Assembly (NCBI RefSeq): GCF_003837865.1
Contig: NZ_RQIS01000012.1
Location: forward strand, 21,570 to 85,569
Length of the DNA: 64,000 nt
Reading direction: 5' to 3'
Source: Paraburkholderia dinghuensis
Lineage (GTDB): Bacteria; Pseudomonadota; Gammaproteobacteria; Burkholderiales; Burkholderiaceae
Shown piece by piece: positions 33,385-41,892 of the stretch (positions are counted from its first letter, which is position 1; every line of letters begins with the position of its first letter). Both the position numbers and the translations under genes were made by a program. A model generated the notes under the pieces. The model was not told the origin of the DNA, searched no databases, and worked only from the letters and a program-made list of their open reading frames with translations.

Positions 33385-34047
33385 TCAACCAATGCGCGAC
33401 CACTTGAGCAGCTTCGTCACATCGCGGTTGATCTTCGACGGGTCCGCGTGCGCAGGGAAACGCATCATCAGGTTGCCGTTTGGATCGACGAGATAGATGT
33501 GATCGGTGTCTTTCGTTGCGTCCGTCGCGGGGAACCATTGCGCCAGCGCTGCCGGATCGGCACGCAGCATGCGCGTGTCCGGGTAGACGGTCTTCAAGAC
33601 GTCCGAAACGCTCGCGCCATCGGTACGCAACCAGACCGTCACGATCCGCTCACGCTCCACACCCTGCGCCGCGCGTACCTGTCGCATGAAGTAGAGCTTC
33701 GTCGCGCACGCGTCGCCGCACGCGCCGCCATCCACCGAAATCATCAACCAGCGCCCCTTCAGCGACGCGAGCGGCACTGTATGGCCGTCATCGCCGGTCA
33801 CCATCAGTGACTCGGGGATCGGGCGCTGCGGCGCGACGAGTTCACCGTAGCTCGTCGTGCCGCCCTTCGGCTTGATCACGTAATACGTGAAGTACGACAG
33901 CACGATGGGCGCCGCGCAAATGAGCGCGATCGCGAGCAACGTCCAGCGGCCTCGCTGCCACGAACCCTTCGGGCGGCCGTCGGGCTGCGTCGGCGAAGGC
34001 GACGCGCTGCGCCCGGCATCGGTCGAACGGGGTGTTTGCGTGGACAC
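33385..34047 (-). CDS. Membrane-anchored SCO-like thioredoxin-fold protein of the cox cluster
   Basis: From a GTG start at 34047 (with GAGG upstream) the protein has 220 residues: polar N-terminus, one membrane helix (about residues 35-57), then an outside domain with SLKGRWLMISVDGGACGDAC. The C-x3-C (C110, C114) has the same spacing as SCO copper chaperones and the fold resembles them, though it is usually annotated only as a transmembrane protein. It may handle copper or disulfides in oxidase assembly. The start could be the ATG at 34107 or 34095, which are less well placed. Confidence 0.65.
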   Translation of the reverse strand: MSTQTPRSTDAGRSASPSPTQPDGRPKGSWQRGRWTLLAIALICAAPIVLSYFTYYVIKPKGGTTSYGELVAPQRPIPESLMVTGDDGHTVPLASLKGRWLMISVDGGACGDACATKLYFMRQVRAAQGVERERIVTVWLRTDGASVSDVLKTVYPDTRMLRADPAALAQWFPATDATKDTDHIYLVDPNGNLMMRFPAHADPSKINRDVTKLLKWSRIG

Positions 34048-34165
34048 TGCTCGAACCTCTTTCTCTCCGTGACGCGCTATGCAGGCAGCGCGCATGCCCG
34101 ATGACATCTACGACTTCATGCACCGCTTTTTTGCGATAGCACGCGTCTGCCATTCTGAAGGATCG

Positions 34166-34906
34166 TCAGGCGTCCTTGGGGGAATGATCAGGACCGCGCT
34201 TTTTTGTCGCAGCCTGGCGTGCGGCATAAAGTCCGAATCCGAGCGCCGCAGCCGCCATACCCCACCACTGGAACATGTAGCCGTAGTTGCGGTCGACATC
34301 TGTGATTGGCTGGGGCCAGTCGCGCACGAGACCGTCTTTCGACGCCGGTGCGAGGCCGGTCTGCTGGATCACGAACGGCTGTAGCGGCAGTCCAGTTTCA
34401 GCCGCATAAGACGCAACCGCGACATTCTGCCGTATCTTTTCGCGCGGTGCAGAGCCGCCCGCACCCAGTTCCAGCACACGCGTGGCGTCTGCACGTGCGA
34501 TGCCCTCTACCGTGACGATGCCGTCCGGCGTGTTGTAGGGCGCGATCTCGGTGCGCTCGGCGAAATTGCGCGGTATCCAGCCCCGATTCACGAGGACATA
34601 GCCTCCGCCCTCAAGTCTGAGCGGCATCACGACGTAAAAACCCGGCTGGTCGTTATACGGCCGATTGTCCAGGTACACGACGAGATCGGGCATGAAGGTG
34701 CCGGTCGCGCGCACGCGGTGGAATTCGATGTCCTTGAGCGGCAGCGGCACCGCACCCACGACCTGCGGCGGCGCCGATTCGAAGCGCTCGATCTGCGCTT
34801 GCAGCGCTTCCTTCTGATGCGCGCGTTCGCGCTGCCAGAAGCCGAGCCGGATCGTCACGGCCATCACGACGAGAATCAGCAGGGCCGGAACCAGACGGAT
34901 CTTCAT
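34166..34906 (-). CDS. SURF1 family cytochrome oxidase assembly protein
   Basis: The 246-residue protein has the SURF1 layout: an N-terminal helix (LVPALLILVVMAVTIRLGFWQ), a periplasmic domain with PGFYVVMPLRLEGGGYVLVNRGWIP and RDWPQP, and a C-terminal helix after NYGYMFQWWGMAAAALGFG. SURF1 helps heme A insertion in subunit I. It lies between ctaE and ctaA, separated from ctaE by a small gene on the other strand. Confidence 0.88.
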   Translation of the reverse strand: MKIRLVPALLILVVMAVTIRLGFWQRERAHQKEALQAQIERFESAPPQVVGAVPLPLKDIEFHRVRATGTFMPDLVVYLDNRPYNDQPGFYVVMPLRLEGGGYVLVNRGWIPRNFAERTEIAPYNTPDGIVTVEGIARADATRVLELGAGGSAPREKIRQNVAVASYAAETGLPLQPFVIQQTGLAPASKDGLVRDWPQPITDVDRNYGYMFQWWGMAAAALGFGLYAARQAATKKRGPDHSPKDA

Positions 34907-35002
34907 CGGGCACGTCCGGTGCGGTGCAAACCCGCGATCAGTCCCCGCGCACCGGCGCGTGGTGACATAATGAGATAAGCGTTTTCAGGCACGCCAGATA
35001 CC

Positions 35003-35221
35003 GTGAACTTCATGCACATCCTGGTTCCCATCGCATTTGCTCTAATCATCGCGAGTTTAATCGCCGCGCTCTATTTCATGATGCACGACCGCGGCCGCAC
35101 CAAACGCATGGTCTGGTCGCTTGCGACCCGCGTCGGGCTCTCCATCTCGCTCTTTCTCTTCATCCTGTTCGCGCACTGGATGGGGTGGATACAGTCCACC
35201 GGCATTCCATACGGCCGTTAG
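35003..35221 (+). CDS. Small twin-helix membrane protein (DUF2909)
   Basis: The 72-residue protein has two membrane helices (about residues 5-26 and 43-63) joined by MMHDRGRTKRMVWSLATRVG, the DUF2909 signature. Genes of this family accompany cox clusters in betaproteobacteria; the function is unknown. Unlike its neighbours it is on the plus strand, between surf1 and ctaE, so it interrupts the operon. Confidence 0.78.
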   Translation: MNFMHILVPIAFALIIASLIAALYFMMHDRGRTKRMVWSLATRVGLSISLFLFILFAHWMGWIQSTGIPYGR

Positions 35222-35283
35222 GGCCATTTGGGCCGTTCGTGCCGTTAGGGCCGCCCGGAGCACAGGCGCGCGTCGCGCACGAG

Positions 35284-35319
35284 AAAAGCGCCTCTCCAGC
35301 GAATCCGGCCGAGGCGCTT
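35284..35319 (-). terminator. Likely terminator after ctaE
   Basis: On the minus strand AAGCGCCTC and GAGGCGCTT (35311-35319 and 35286-35294) enclose a 16-nt loop and are followed by TTTTC. It also lies just past the DUF2909 gene on the other strand. Confidence 0.6.
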
Positions 35320-35363
35320 CAGCTTCAATCAGCCGTCCTCTCTTCTTCTGCTTCGTGCAGCGC

Positions 35364-36221
35364 TCACAGCCAGTACACGACGACGTAAAGGCCGAGCCAC
35401 ACCACGTCGACGAAGTGCCAGTACCACGCCGCGCCTTCGAACGCAAAGTGATGGTCGGCGGTGAAGTGGCCGCGGATCAGACGCACCATCACCACCGTGA
35501 GCATCGTACCGCCGAGGAACACGTGGAACCCGTGGAAGCCGGTCAGCAGGAAGAACGTCGAGCCGTACACGCCCGAGGCGAGCGTGAGGTTCAGTTCGTT
35601 GTACGCGTGGATGTACTCGAACGCCTGAAGGCAGAGGAAGGTGAAACCCAGCACGATCGTCGCGGCAAGCCAGGCGATGGCCTTCCTGCGATGGTTCTCG
35701 CGCAGCGCGTGGTGCGAAACGGTGAGCGTCGCGCCCGATGAGAGCAGCAACGCTGTGTTGATAGTCGGCACGGGCCACGGTGTCATCGAGCGGAAGTGCG
35801 GAACGAGGTCGGCCGGTCCCTGGTTCGGCCACACCGCCGAGAAGTCCGGCCAGATCAGCTTGTAGTCGAGGCTGCCGAGCTGATGCAGCGCGATGGCGCG
35901 GGCGTAGAAGAGCGCGCCGAAGAACGCGGCGAAGAACATCACCTCGGAGAAGATGAACCAGCTCATGCTCCAGCGATACGAGGTATCGACGCGTTTGCCG
36001 TACATGCCGCCTTCCGATTCGGCGATCGCGTCGCCGAACCAGTGCCAGAGCGTGAAGAGCACCCAGAGCAGGCCCGCCGCCACCCCTATCGGCCCCCACG
36101 ACTGGCCATTGATCCACGAAGCGAGCGACCCGAGCATGACGAGCAATCCGATGGACGCGCTGATCGGATGCCGCGACGGGTGCGGAACGAAGTAGTACGG
36201 GCTGTCGTTTTGGCCGCTCAT
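35364..36221 (-). CDS. ctaE: Cytochrome c oxidase subunit III
   Basis: The 285-residue protein has seven predicted helices, the lipid-binding WHWFGDAIAESEGG region, RWSMSWFIFSEVMFFAAFF with the conserved Glu, GFHGFHVFLG, and the C-terminal HFAFEGAAWYWHFVDVVWL. It completes the core I-II-III set. Upstream are DUF2970 and ctaG, the usual order in betaproteobacteria. Confidence 0.96.
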   Translation of the reverse strand: MSGQNDSPYYFVPHPSRHPISASIGLLVMLGSLASWINGQSWGPIGVAAGLLWVLFTLWHWFGDAIAESEGGMYGKRVDTSYRWSMSWFIFSEVMFFAAFFGALFYARAIALHQLGSLDYKLIWPDFSAVWPNQGPADLVPHFRSMTPWPVPTINTALLLSSGATLTVSHHALRENHRRKAIAWLAATIVLGFTFLCLQAFEYIHAYNELNLTLASGVYGSTFFLLTGFHGFHVFLGGTMLTVVMVRLIRGHFTADHHFAFEGAAWYWHFVDVVWLGLYVVVYWL

Positions 36222-36288
36222 GCCTGATTCTCCAGTTTCCAGTTGCGCCGGTTGCGTTCCGGCTACCTGTCTTCGTTATTGCTGCGTG

Positions 36289-36516
36289 CTACCCCGCCAC
36301 GGCGTGCACGATCAAAAGCAGCACGCCGATGAAGATCGCTGCGCCGACCAGCCCCGCGACGATCAGCGCCGCGGGATGCAAGTGCGCCGCATCGGACTCG
36401 AGGTCGGCGCGCTTGCGCACGCCGAGAAACGACCACGCGACCGCCTTGACGAGCTGCAACACGCCGCCCTTCGTTTTCTTCGCCGCCCCGCCTTCACCGT
36501 TCGTGCCGCCGTTCAT
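36289..36516 (-). CDS. DUF2970 small membrane protein
   Basis: The 75-residue protein starts MNGGTNGEGG, has VLQLVKAVAWSFLGVRKRADLE and a single C-terminal helix (LIVAGLVGAAIFIGVLLLIV). This is the DUF2970 pattern, found in betaproteobacterial cox operons between ctaG and ctaE, as here. The same frame is open much further upstream but only as a shadow of ctaG. Confidence 0.78.
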   Translation of the reverse strand: MNGGTNGEGGAAKKTKGGVLQLVKAVAWSFLGVRKRADLESDAAHLHPAALIVAGLVGAAIFIGVLLLIVHAVAG

Positions 36517-36569
36517 GGGCGTCAGATCTCCGTGCGCCTTGCTGCGTCCCGCCCCCCGGCCGCGCCGGC

Positions 36570-37157
36570 TTACGCGCCGGCGCCAGCAGTTTTTGCCGGC
36601 GGCGGTGTGTTCGCCGCGGTGGGCGTGTTCATTTCGAAGAACGTGTACGACAGCGTGATCGTCTTCACGTCCTTCGGCAATTTCGGATCGATCACAAACA
36701 CCACCGGCATGCGCCGCGACTCGCCCGCTTTCAGCGTCTGCTGCGTGAAGCAGAAGCACTCGATCTTGTGGAAGTACTCGGTCGCCTGTTTCGGCGCGTA
36801 GCTCGGGATCGCCTGCGCTTTCACCGTGCGTCCTTCGTGATTCGACAACTCGTACATCACCGTCATCACTGCGCCCGGATGCACGTCGAGGCTCGACTGC
36901 TCGGGCTTGAAGCCAAGCAGTCCGCGCGCGTTCGCGTCGAACTCGACCGACACCGTGCGTGTCATGTCGACCTGCGTGTTGCGCGCGTCGCGCTCGGTGG
37001 CGTCGCGTTTTACCAGGTTGTTGACGCCGGTGATCTGGCAAATCGCGCGATACATCGGGATCAGCGCGAAGCCAAAACCGAACATCAGGCACGCCACGAC
37101 GACGAGCTTGATGAGCATCGAACGGTTGATGGCGCGGTCGCTATCCCTTTGCTGCAT
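36570..37157 (-). CDS. ctaG: Cytochrome c oxidase assembly protein CtaG (Cox11)
   Basis: CtaG inserts copper at the CuB site of subunit I. The 195-residue protein has one N-terminal helix, QITGVNN, and the copper-binding motif KIECFCFTQQTL with the paired Cys, then PVVFVIDP and the end FFEMN. Downstream of a 46-residue small protein and ctaD. Confidence 0.95.
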   Translation of the reverse strand: MQQRDSDRAINRSMLIKLVVVACLMFGFGFALIPMYRAICQITGVNNLVKRDATERDARNTQVDMTRTVSVEFDANARGLLGFKPEQSSLDVHPGAVMTVMYELSNHEGRTVKAQAIPSYAPKQATEYFHKIECFCFTQQTLKAGESRRMPVVFVIDPKLPKDVKTITLSYTFFEMNTPTAANTPPPAKTAGAGA

Positions 37158-37202
37158 GGTCGTCGGCCTTCCTTGAACAGTCTTCGCGCAGGACGTACCG
37201 GC

Positions 37203-37343
37203 TCACTGCGCGCCGAAGTACACCTGCTTGACGATGGCGCTCACAAAAAAGGCGGCGACGATCGCGAGCAGGATCAGCCCGAGTCGTAGATTGCCCGCGC
37301 GGATCTGCTCGGGCGTTCGTCTCTTTTGCGGATTCCGGGTCAT
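37203..37343 (-). CDS. Cytochrome oxidase small assembly protein (46 residues)
   Basis: ATG at 37343, TGA at 37203-37205. The sequence begins MTRNPQKRRTPEQIRAGNLR and continues with one hydrophobic helix and VKQVYFGAQ at the end. A protein of this size and pattern (polar start with TPEQIRAGN, one helix) sits between ctaD and ctaG in many Burkholderiales. Its function is not known. It is below the usual size cut-off for gene finding. Confidence 0.72.
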   Translation of the reverse strand: MTRNPQKRRTPEQIRAGNLRLGLILLAIVAAFFVSAIVKQVYFGAQ

Positions 37344-37469
37344 GCGTGCGTTGCCTTTTACTGGAGCCTGCGGCGCGCTGCCTGATCGTGCCCGTGGCCC
37401 CTACGTTCACTCGCCTCGGCCTTGCGGCTGCGCGCGCCACGCATGCAGCCGGACATCACCATCAACGGA

Positions 37470-39086
37470 TCACTCGACCGTCGGCGGATTTTCGAAGGTG
37501 TGGAACGGGGCCGGGCTCGGCACGGTCCACTCGAGGCCCGTCGCACCGTCCCACGGCTTGTCCGGCGCTTTTTCGAGTTCGCCTGCGCCGCGATACGCGG
37601 GCAGCGCCACGGCGAACAGGAAGTACACCTGAGAAAGTCCAAAGCCGAACGCGCCGATCGTAATCACCTGGTTCCAGTCGGTGAACTGGGCCGGATAGTC
37701 CGCATAGCGACGCGGCATACCGGCAAGCCCGACGAAGTGCATCGGCAGGAACGCCAGATTGAAGAAAATCAGCGAGCACCAGAAGTGGATCTTCCCGCGC
37801 GTCTCGTTGTACATCCATCCGGTCCATTTCGGGGACCAGTAATACCACCCCGAAAATAGCGCGAATAACGAGCCCGCCACCAGCACGTAATGGAAGTGCG
37901 CGACGACGAAATAGGTCCCGTGATACTGGATATCGAGCGGCGCCATCGCGAGCATCAGGCCCGAGAGGCCGCCAAACGTGAACACGATCAGAAAGCCGAC
38001 TGCGAACAGCATCGGCGTTTCGAAGCTGAGCGAGCCGCGCCACATCGTGGCGATCCAGTTGAATACCTTCACGCCGGTCGGCACGGCGATCAGCATCGTC
38101 GCGTACATGAAGAAGAGTTGCCCCGTGACCGGCATGCCGGTCACGAACATGTGGTGCGCCCAGACCATGAACGAGAGAATCGCGATCGAGGCCGTCGCGT
38201 AGACCATCGAGCTATAGCCGAACAGCGGCTTGCGCGAGAACGCCGGGATGACCTGCGAGACGATCCCGAACGCCGGCAAGATCATGATGTAGACCTCGGG
38301 GTGCCCGAAGAACCAGAAGATGTGCTGGTACATCACGGGATCGCCGCCGCCTGCTGCGTTGAAAAAGCTCGTGCCGAAGTGGCGGTCGAACAGCAGCATC
38401 GTGATTGCGCCCGCGAGCACGGGCATCACGGCGATCAGCAGGTACGCGGTGATGAGCCACGTCCACGCGAACATCGGCATCTTCATGAACGTCATGCCCG
38501 GCGCGCGCAGGTTCAGGATCGTGACGATGATGTTGATGCTGCCCATGATCGACGACGCGCCCATGATGTGCACCGCGAAAATCGCGAAGTCCATGCCTGG
38601 GCCCATCTGCGTCGAGAGTGGCGCGTAGAGCGTCCAGCCCGCGGCGGTTGCGCCGCCCGGAGAGAAGAACGAACCGACCAGGAGACACGCGGCGGCCGGC
38701 AGCAGCCAGAAGCTGAAGTTGTTCATGCGCGCGAACGCCATGTCCGACGCGCCGATCTGCAGCGGCACCATCCAGTTCGCGAAGCCGACGAACGCCGGCA
38801 TGATCGCGCCGAACACCATGATGAGACCGTGCATCGTGGTGAGCTGATTGAAGAACTCGGGACGCATGATCTGCAGGCCCGGCTCGAACAGTTCGGCGCG
38901 GATGGCGAGGGCCATCACGCCGCCCGACAGGAACATGATGAACGAGAACAGCAGATACAGCGTTCCGATGTCCTTGTGGTTGGTGGCGAAGAGCCAGCGC
39001 CGCCAGCCATGAGGTGTCTCGTGGGCATGGTCGCCATGAACGTGACCGTGGCCGTGACCTGCTACATCGTGTCCGATGCTAGACAT
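37470..39086 (-). CDS. ctaD: Cytochrome c oxidase subunit I
   Basis: The 538-residue catalytic subunit has twelve predicted helices. It shows the CuB/heme signature WFFGHPEVYIMILPAFG, the His pair in VWAHHMF, and the heme His in VVAHFHYVLVAG. The N-terminus is His/Gly-rich (HGHGHVHGDHAHE), perhaps metal-binding. The ATG at 39086 follows GGAGAGAG; an upstream in-frame ATG belongs to the repeat described at 39.1 kb. Confidence 0.98.
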   Translation of the reverse strand: MSSIGHDVAGHGHGHVHGDHAHETPHGWRRWLFATNHKDIGTLYLLFSFIMFLSGGVMALAIRAELFEPGLQIMRPEFFNQLTTMHGLIMVFGAIMPAFVGFANWMVPLQIGASDMAFARMNNFSFWLLPAAACLLVGSFFSPGGATAAGWTLYAPLSTQMGPGMDFAIFAVHIMGASSIMGSINIIVTILNLRAPGMTFMKMPMFAWTWLITAYLLIAVMPVLAGAITMLLFDRHFGTSFFNAAGGGDPVMYQHIFWFFGHPEVYIMILPAFGIVSQVIPAFSRKPLFGYSSMVYATASIAILSFMVWAHHMFVTGMPVTGQLFFMYATMLIAVPTGVKVFNWIATMWRGSLSFETPMLFAVGFLIVFTFGGLSGLMLAMAPLDIQYHGTYFVVAHFHYVLVAGSLFALFSGWYYWSPKWTGWMYNETRGKIHFWCSLIFFNLAFLPMHFVGLAGMPRRYADYPAQFTDWNQVITIGAFGFGLSQVYFLFAVALPAYRGAGELEKAPDKPWDGATGLEWTVPSPAPFHTFENPPTVE

Positions 39087-39100
39087 GTGTCTCTCTCCTG

Positions 39101-39262
39101 TCGCTGGCACCTGGCGCATTAGTGCCTGGTGCCATCCCACGCAAAGCGGTCGCTGGCACCTGGCGTTTTAGCGCCTCGCGCCATCCCATGCACAAGCCAT
39201 CGGAGACACCTGGCGCTTATTCTTGTCCTGTAGCCCTTGGTGCCATCCCATGCGAAAGCTCT
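39101..39262. repeat. Imperfect tandem repeats of about 50 bp between ctaC and ctaD
   Basis: Three copies start at about 39101, 39151 and 39200; each contains ACCTGGCG followed by a variable part and then GCCATCCCA with CGC or TGC. The copy nearest ctaD ends just before its ribosome-binding site. Read on the minus strand every copy begins with GGGATGG (ATGGGATGG in two of the three). A degenerate fourth copy may lie near 39360-39400 (ATCCCATAC). Confidence 0.6.
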
Positions 39263-39440
39263 CGATCACAGCCAGTCTGTCGACCGGAGTCGGCGCTTTG
39301 CCAGTTGGCGCGAGTCAGTGCTTCACTAACTTCAACTCCCCGCCCAGGCAGAACACTCACCGTGGTCCCATTGTGCTTGCTGCGATCCCATACAAGTCAA
39401 CTGCAATAGCGATTCCCGCCATTAATCCACGATCGACAGT

Positions 39441-41024
39441 TCAGCCTGCCGCGCTGATTTCCACGCGCCGTGCTTCCTTGGCGTTGCTGCCGCCCGTGAT
39501 CGTTTCCGGCTTCTTCAGAATAATCCGGTCTTCCGCGATACCCGCCGCCTTCATCGCGTCGCGAACCGCCTGCGCGCGATGCTTCGCGAGTTCCTCGTTA
39601 GCGCTGGCGTTGCCGCTCGTGTCGGTATAACCCGAGAGCGTGAACTTCGCATCCGGATGGGCCTTCGCATAGTCGGACGCGGCCGCAATCGCGTCCTTCG
39701 CGTCCGCGGGCAGCGTGCTTTTGCCGATGTCGAAATAGATGCTGGCCGGCAGCGACGCGCTCGTCTGCGCCGCACCCGACGCCTCACCGGCACCGCTAGC
39801 CGCAGCCCCGCTCGCCGCCGCTTCGGCACCCGCCGCGGCACCGGCAGTGTGATCGCCACCTTCGGGCATCTTGCCGTTGCGCGCGTCCGTGACTTCGCGC
39901 GGCTGCAGAACGTCGTTCGTGTGGTTGCCCCACGAATTGCGCTCGAACGTGATGACCGATGCGATCTCGACGTCGTTGAGCGTCGCCCCCCACGTGGGCA
40001 TCGCGTTCTTGCCGTGCAGCACGATGTCCACGTGCCCCGCGAGCGGACCATTCGCGACCTTGCTGCCATCGAGCGCCGGGAACGCGCCCGCGCCCTTGCC
40101 GGTCGGCTGGTGGCAGACCGCGCAGTTCGACATGTACACCTTCTCGCCGCGCTCCTTCAGTTCGGCGAGCGTGTAGGTCTTGTTGGGATCGTCGGCGGCG
40201 GAAGCCATCTTCGCCTTCTGCGTCTGAACCCACTTCGCATAGTCTTCGTCCGAGAGGACCTCGACCACGACCGGCATGAACGCGTGCTCCTTGCCGCACA
40301 GTTCCGTGCAGAAGCCGCGGAAGGTGCCGGTCTGCTCAGCCTTGAACCAGGTGTCGCGCACGAAGCCAGGAATCGCGTCCTGCTTCACGCCGAACCTGGG
40401 CACATACCAGGAATGCACGACATCGTTGGCGGTCGTGATGATGCGGATCTTCTTGTTGACCGGCACCACGAGCGGGTTGTCGACTTCCTGCAGATAGGTT
40501 GCTGTGATCGGCTCCTGGCCGTTCACTTGCGCGCGCGGTGTACTGAGCGTCGAAAGGAAGCTGATGCCCTCGCCCGGCCCCTTGACGTAGTCATAGCCCC
40601 ACTTCCACTGGTAGCCAGTGACCTTGATCGTGATATCGGCGTTGGACGTGTCCTTCATCGCGACGACAGCCCTCGTGGCGGGCAGCGCCATCAGCACGAC
40701 GATGATAAACGGCACAACCGTCCACATGATTTCGACGGTCGTGCTTTCGTGGAAGTGCGAGGCCTGGTGGCCCTTCGATTTTCGGTGCGCGAAGATCGAA
40801 TAGAACATGACCCCGAACACACCGACGAAAATCACGGTGCACAGGATCAGCATCATCGTATGGAGGTTGTAGAGTTCCTCGGCGATCTTCGTCGCGGGCG
40901 GTTGCAGGTTGATCTGGTTGACCCGCGGACCGCCGGGACTATCACCAACCGCCAGGGCCGCGCCGGCGAACAACAGTCCGCTAAGTGCCAGCACGCCCGA
41001 AAGGGCTCGCTTGATTGTTTTCAT
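39441..41024 (-). CDS. ctaC: Cytochrome c oxidase subunit II with fused cytochrome c and OmpA-like domains
   Basis: The 527-residue protein has a signal peptide (about residues 1-26), two membrane helices (about 55-78 and 98-122), and a cupredoxin domain with the CuA ligands H204, C239, C243, H247 and M250 (CTELCGKEHAFM). Next is a cytochrome c domain (CAVCH, 301-305; likely axial Met in AMPTWG). After an Ala/Gly-rich linker (392-425) comes an OmpA-type peptidoglycan-binding domain (428-527), with TDTSG and AKEARRVEI. The start at 41024 has AAGGA upstream; two in-frame ATGs lie before it. First gene of the cox operon. Confidence 0.95.
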   Translation of the reverse strand: MKTIKRALSGVLALSGLLFAGAALAVGDSPGGPRVNQINLQPPATKIAEELYNLHTMMLILCTVIFVGVFGVMFYSIFAHRKSKGHQASHFHESTTVEIMWTVVPFIIVVLMALPATRAVVAMKDTSNADITIKVTGYQWKWGYDYVKGPGEGISFLSTLSTPRAQVNGQEPITATYLQEVDNPLVVPVNKKIRIITTANDVVHSWYVPRFGVKQDAIPGFVRDTWFKAEQTGTFRGFCTELCGKEHAFMPVVVEVLSDEDYAKWVQTQKAKMASAADDPNKTYTLAELKERGEKVYMSNCAVCHQPTGKGAGAFPALDGSKVANGPLAGHVDIVLHGKNAMPTWGATLNDVEIASVITFERNSWGNHTNDVLQPREVTDARNGKMPEGGDHTAGAAAGAEAAASGAAASGAGEASGAAQTSASLPASIYFDIGKSTLPADAKDAIAAASDYAKAHPDAKFTLSGYTDTSGNASANEELAKHRAQAVRDAMKAAGIAEDRIILKKPETITGGSNAKEARRVEISAAG

Positions 41025-41133
41025 CGCTTCCTTACCCATAATTTCCATTCAACCCTCGACCCCGCAGGAAGGTTTTGCGCCGTGCGCATGGTCCATGGCG
41101 AACGCCCCGCCCCTCCGGGACGATTCGCAGCAC

Positions 41134-41610
41134 TCATACGCCGCACGCGAGCCACACGCGCAGTTCCCGCGCGAACTGCGCACGCCGGTATTGCGGTAAA
41201 TGCAACCCGACGACAACCGACTGGCCGCGGAACACGAGACGCACCGGATCGCGAGGTGTCACGCCCGGTTCGACCCGGACCCAACGGGGATCGAATTCGA
41301 ACTGCGAGAGCTTGTCGGCGCTCACCTGTTCGATCACCAGCCGGTTCGGATACAGCCTGATTCGTTCGTAATCGACAGCATGGCGCGCATAGATGGCAAA
41401 TGCGCCTCCCACTACCAACAGCTCGATGCCGGTGAACGGCAACACCAGCCAGGCGCCGTTGATCAACTGCAGGACGGCGATCGCAATGGATACGATTGCC
41501 AGCGATACATAGAAGTACATGAATTGCCTGGGCGAGACCGAACAGTTGCGCTTCATGGTCCAGTCCTTGAGGACCGGCGCCGGACTCGCCAGCAGATCAG
41601 ACGTCTGCAT
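41134..41610 (-). CDS. DUF2244 membrane protein
   Basis: From the ATG at 41610 (GGAGG six bases upstream) the protein has 158 residues: cytoplasmic start with KRNCSVSPRQ, two adjacent helices (about residues 33-54 and 57-75), then a soluble part with VEPGVTPRDPVRLVFRGQ. This is the DUF2244 pattern, commonly found upstream of coxB. Function unknown; probably linked to the oxidase by position. The frame upstream of 41610 is not supported. Confidence 0.78.
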   Translation of the reverse strand: MQTSDLLASPAPVLKDWTMKRNCSVSPRQFMYFYVSLAIVSIAIAVLQLINGAWLVLPFTGIELLVVGGAFAIYARHAVDYERIRLYPNRLVIEQVSADKLSQFEFDPRWVRVEPGVTPRDPVRLVFRGQSVVVGLHLPQYRRAQFARELRVWLACGV

Positions 41611-41892
41611 CGCTGCCTCCTGCCGCCCACCACTGCTACAACCTGAGACTATCGCCGCCCCGCGCCTGGCACAACCTCGCACAACACTGTAGGGATAAGG
41701 CCCAGGCGCATTGGAATTGGGGACCCTTCTGCGTGTCAAACTGTCGCATTATAGGCGCGAACCCTGGCCCCCACAAGCCGAGTCAAGACCGCTGAAAACC
41801 CTTACCAGACAAGGATTTGCGCGATCTCAATATACTTTGCGGGGCGCTTTTCGGGTGCCGGTTAGCTCCTTGGAGAAAACCCCATTACCGTC

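Noticed and set aside
35003..35221. Misoriented or shadow ORF within the cox operon
   Set aside because: Considered a shadow at first; the two-helix DUF2909 pattern and lack of a gene on the other strand support it as real, so it was kept as a gene.
39579..41360. 593-codon plus-strand frame opposite ctaC
   Set aside because: Antisense shadow; ctaC has all copper and heme ligands.
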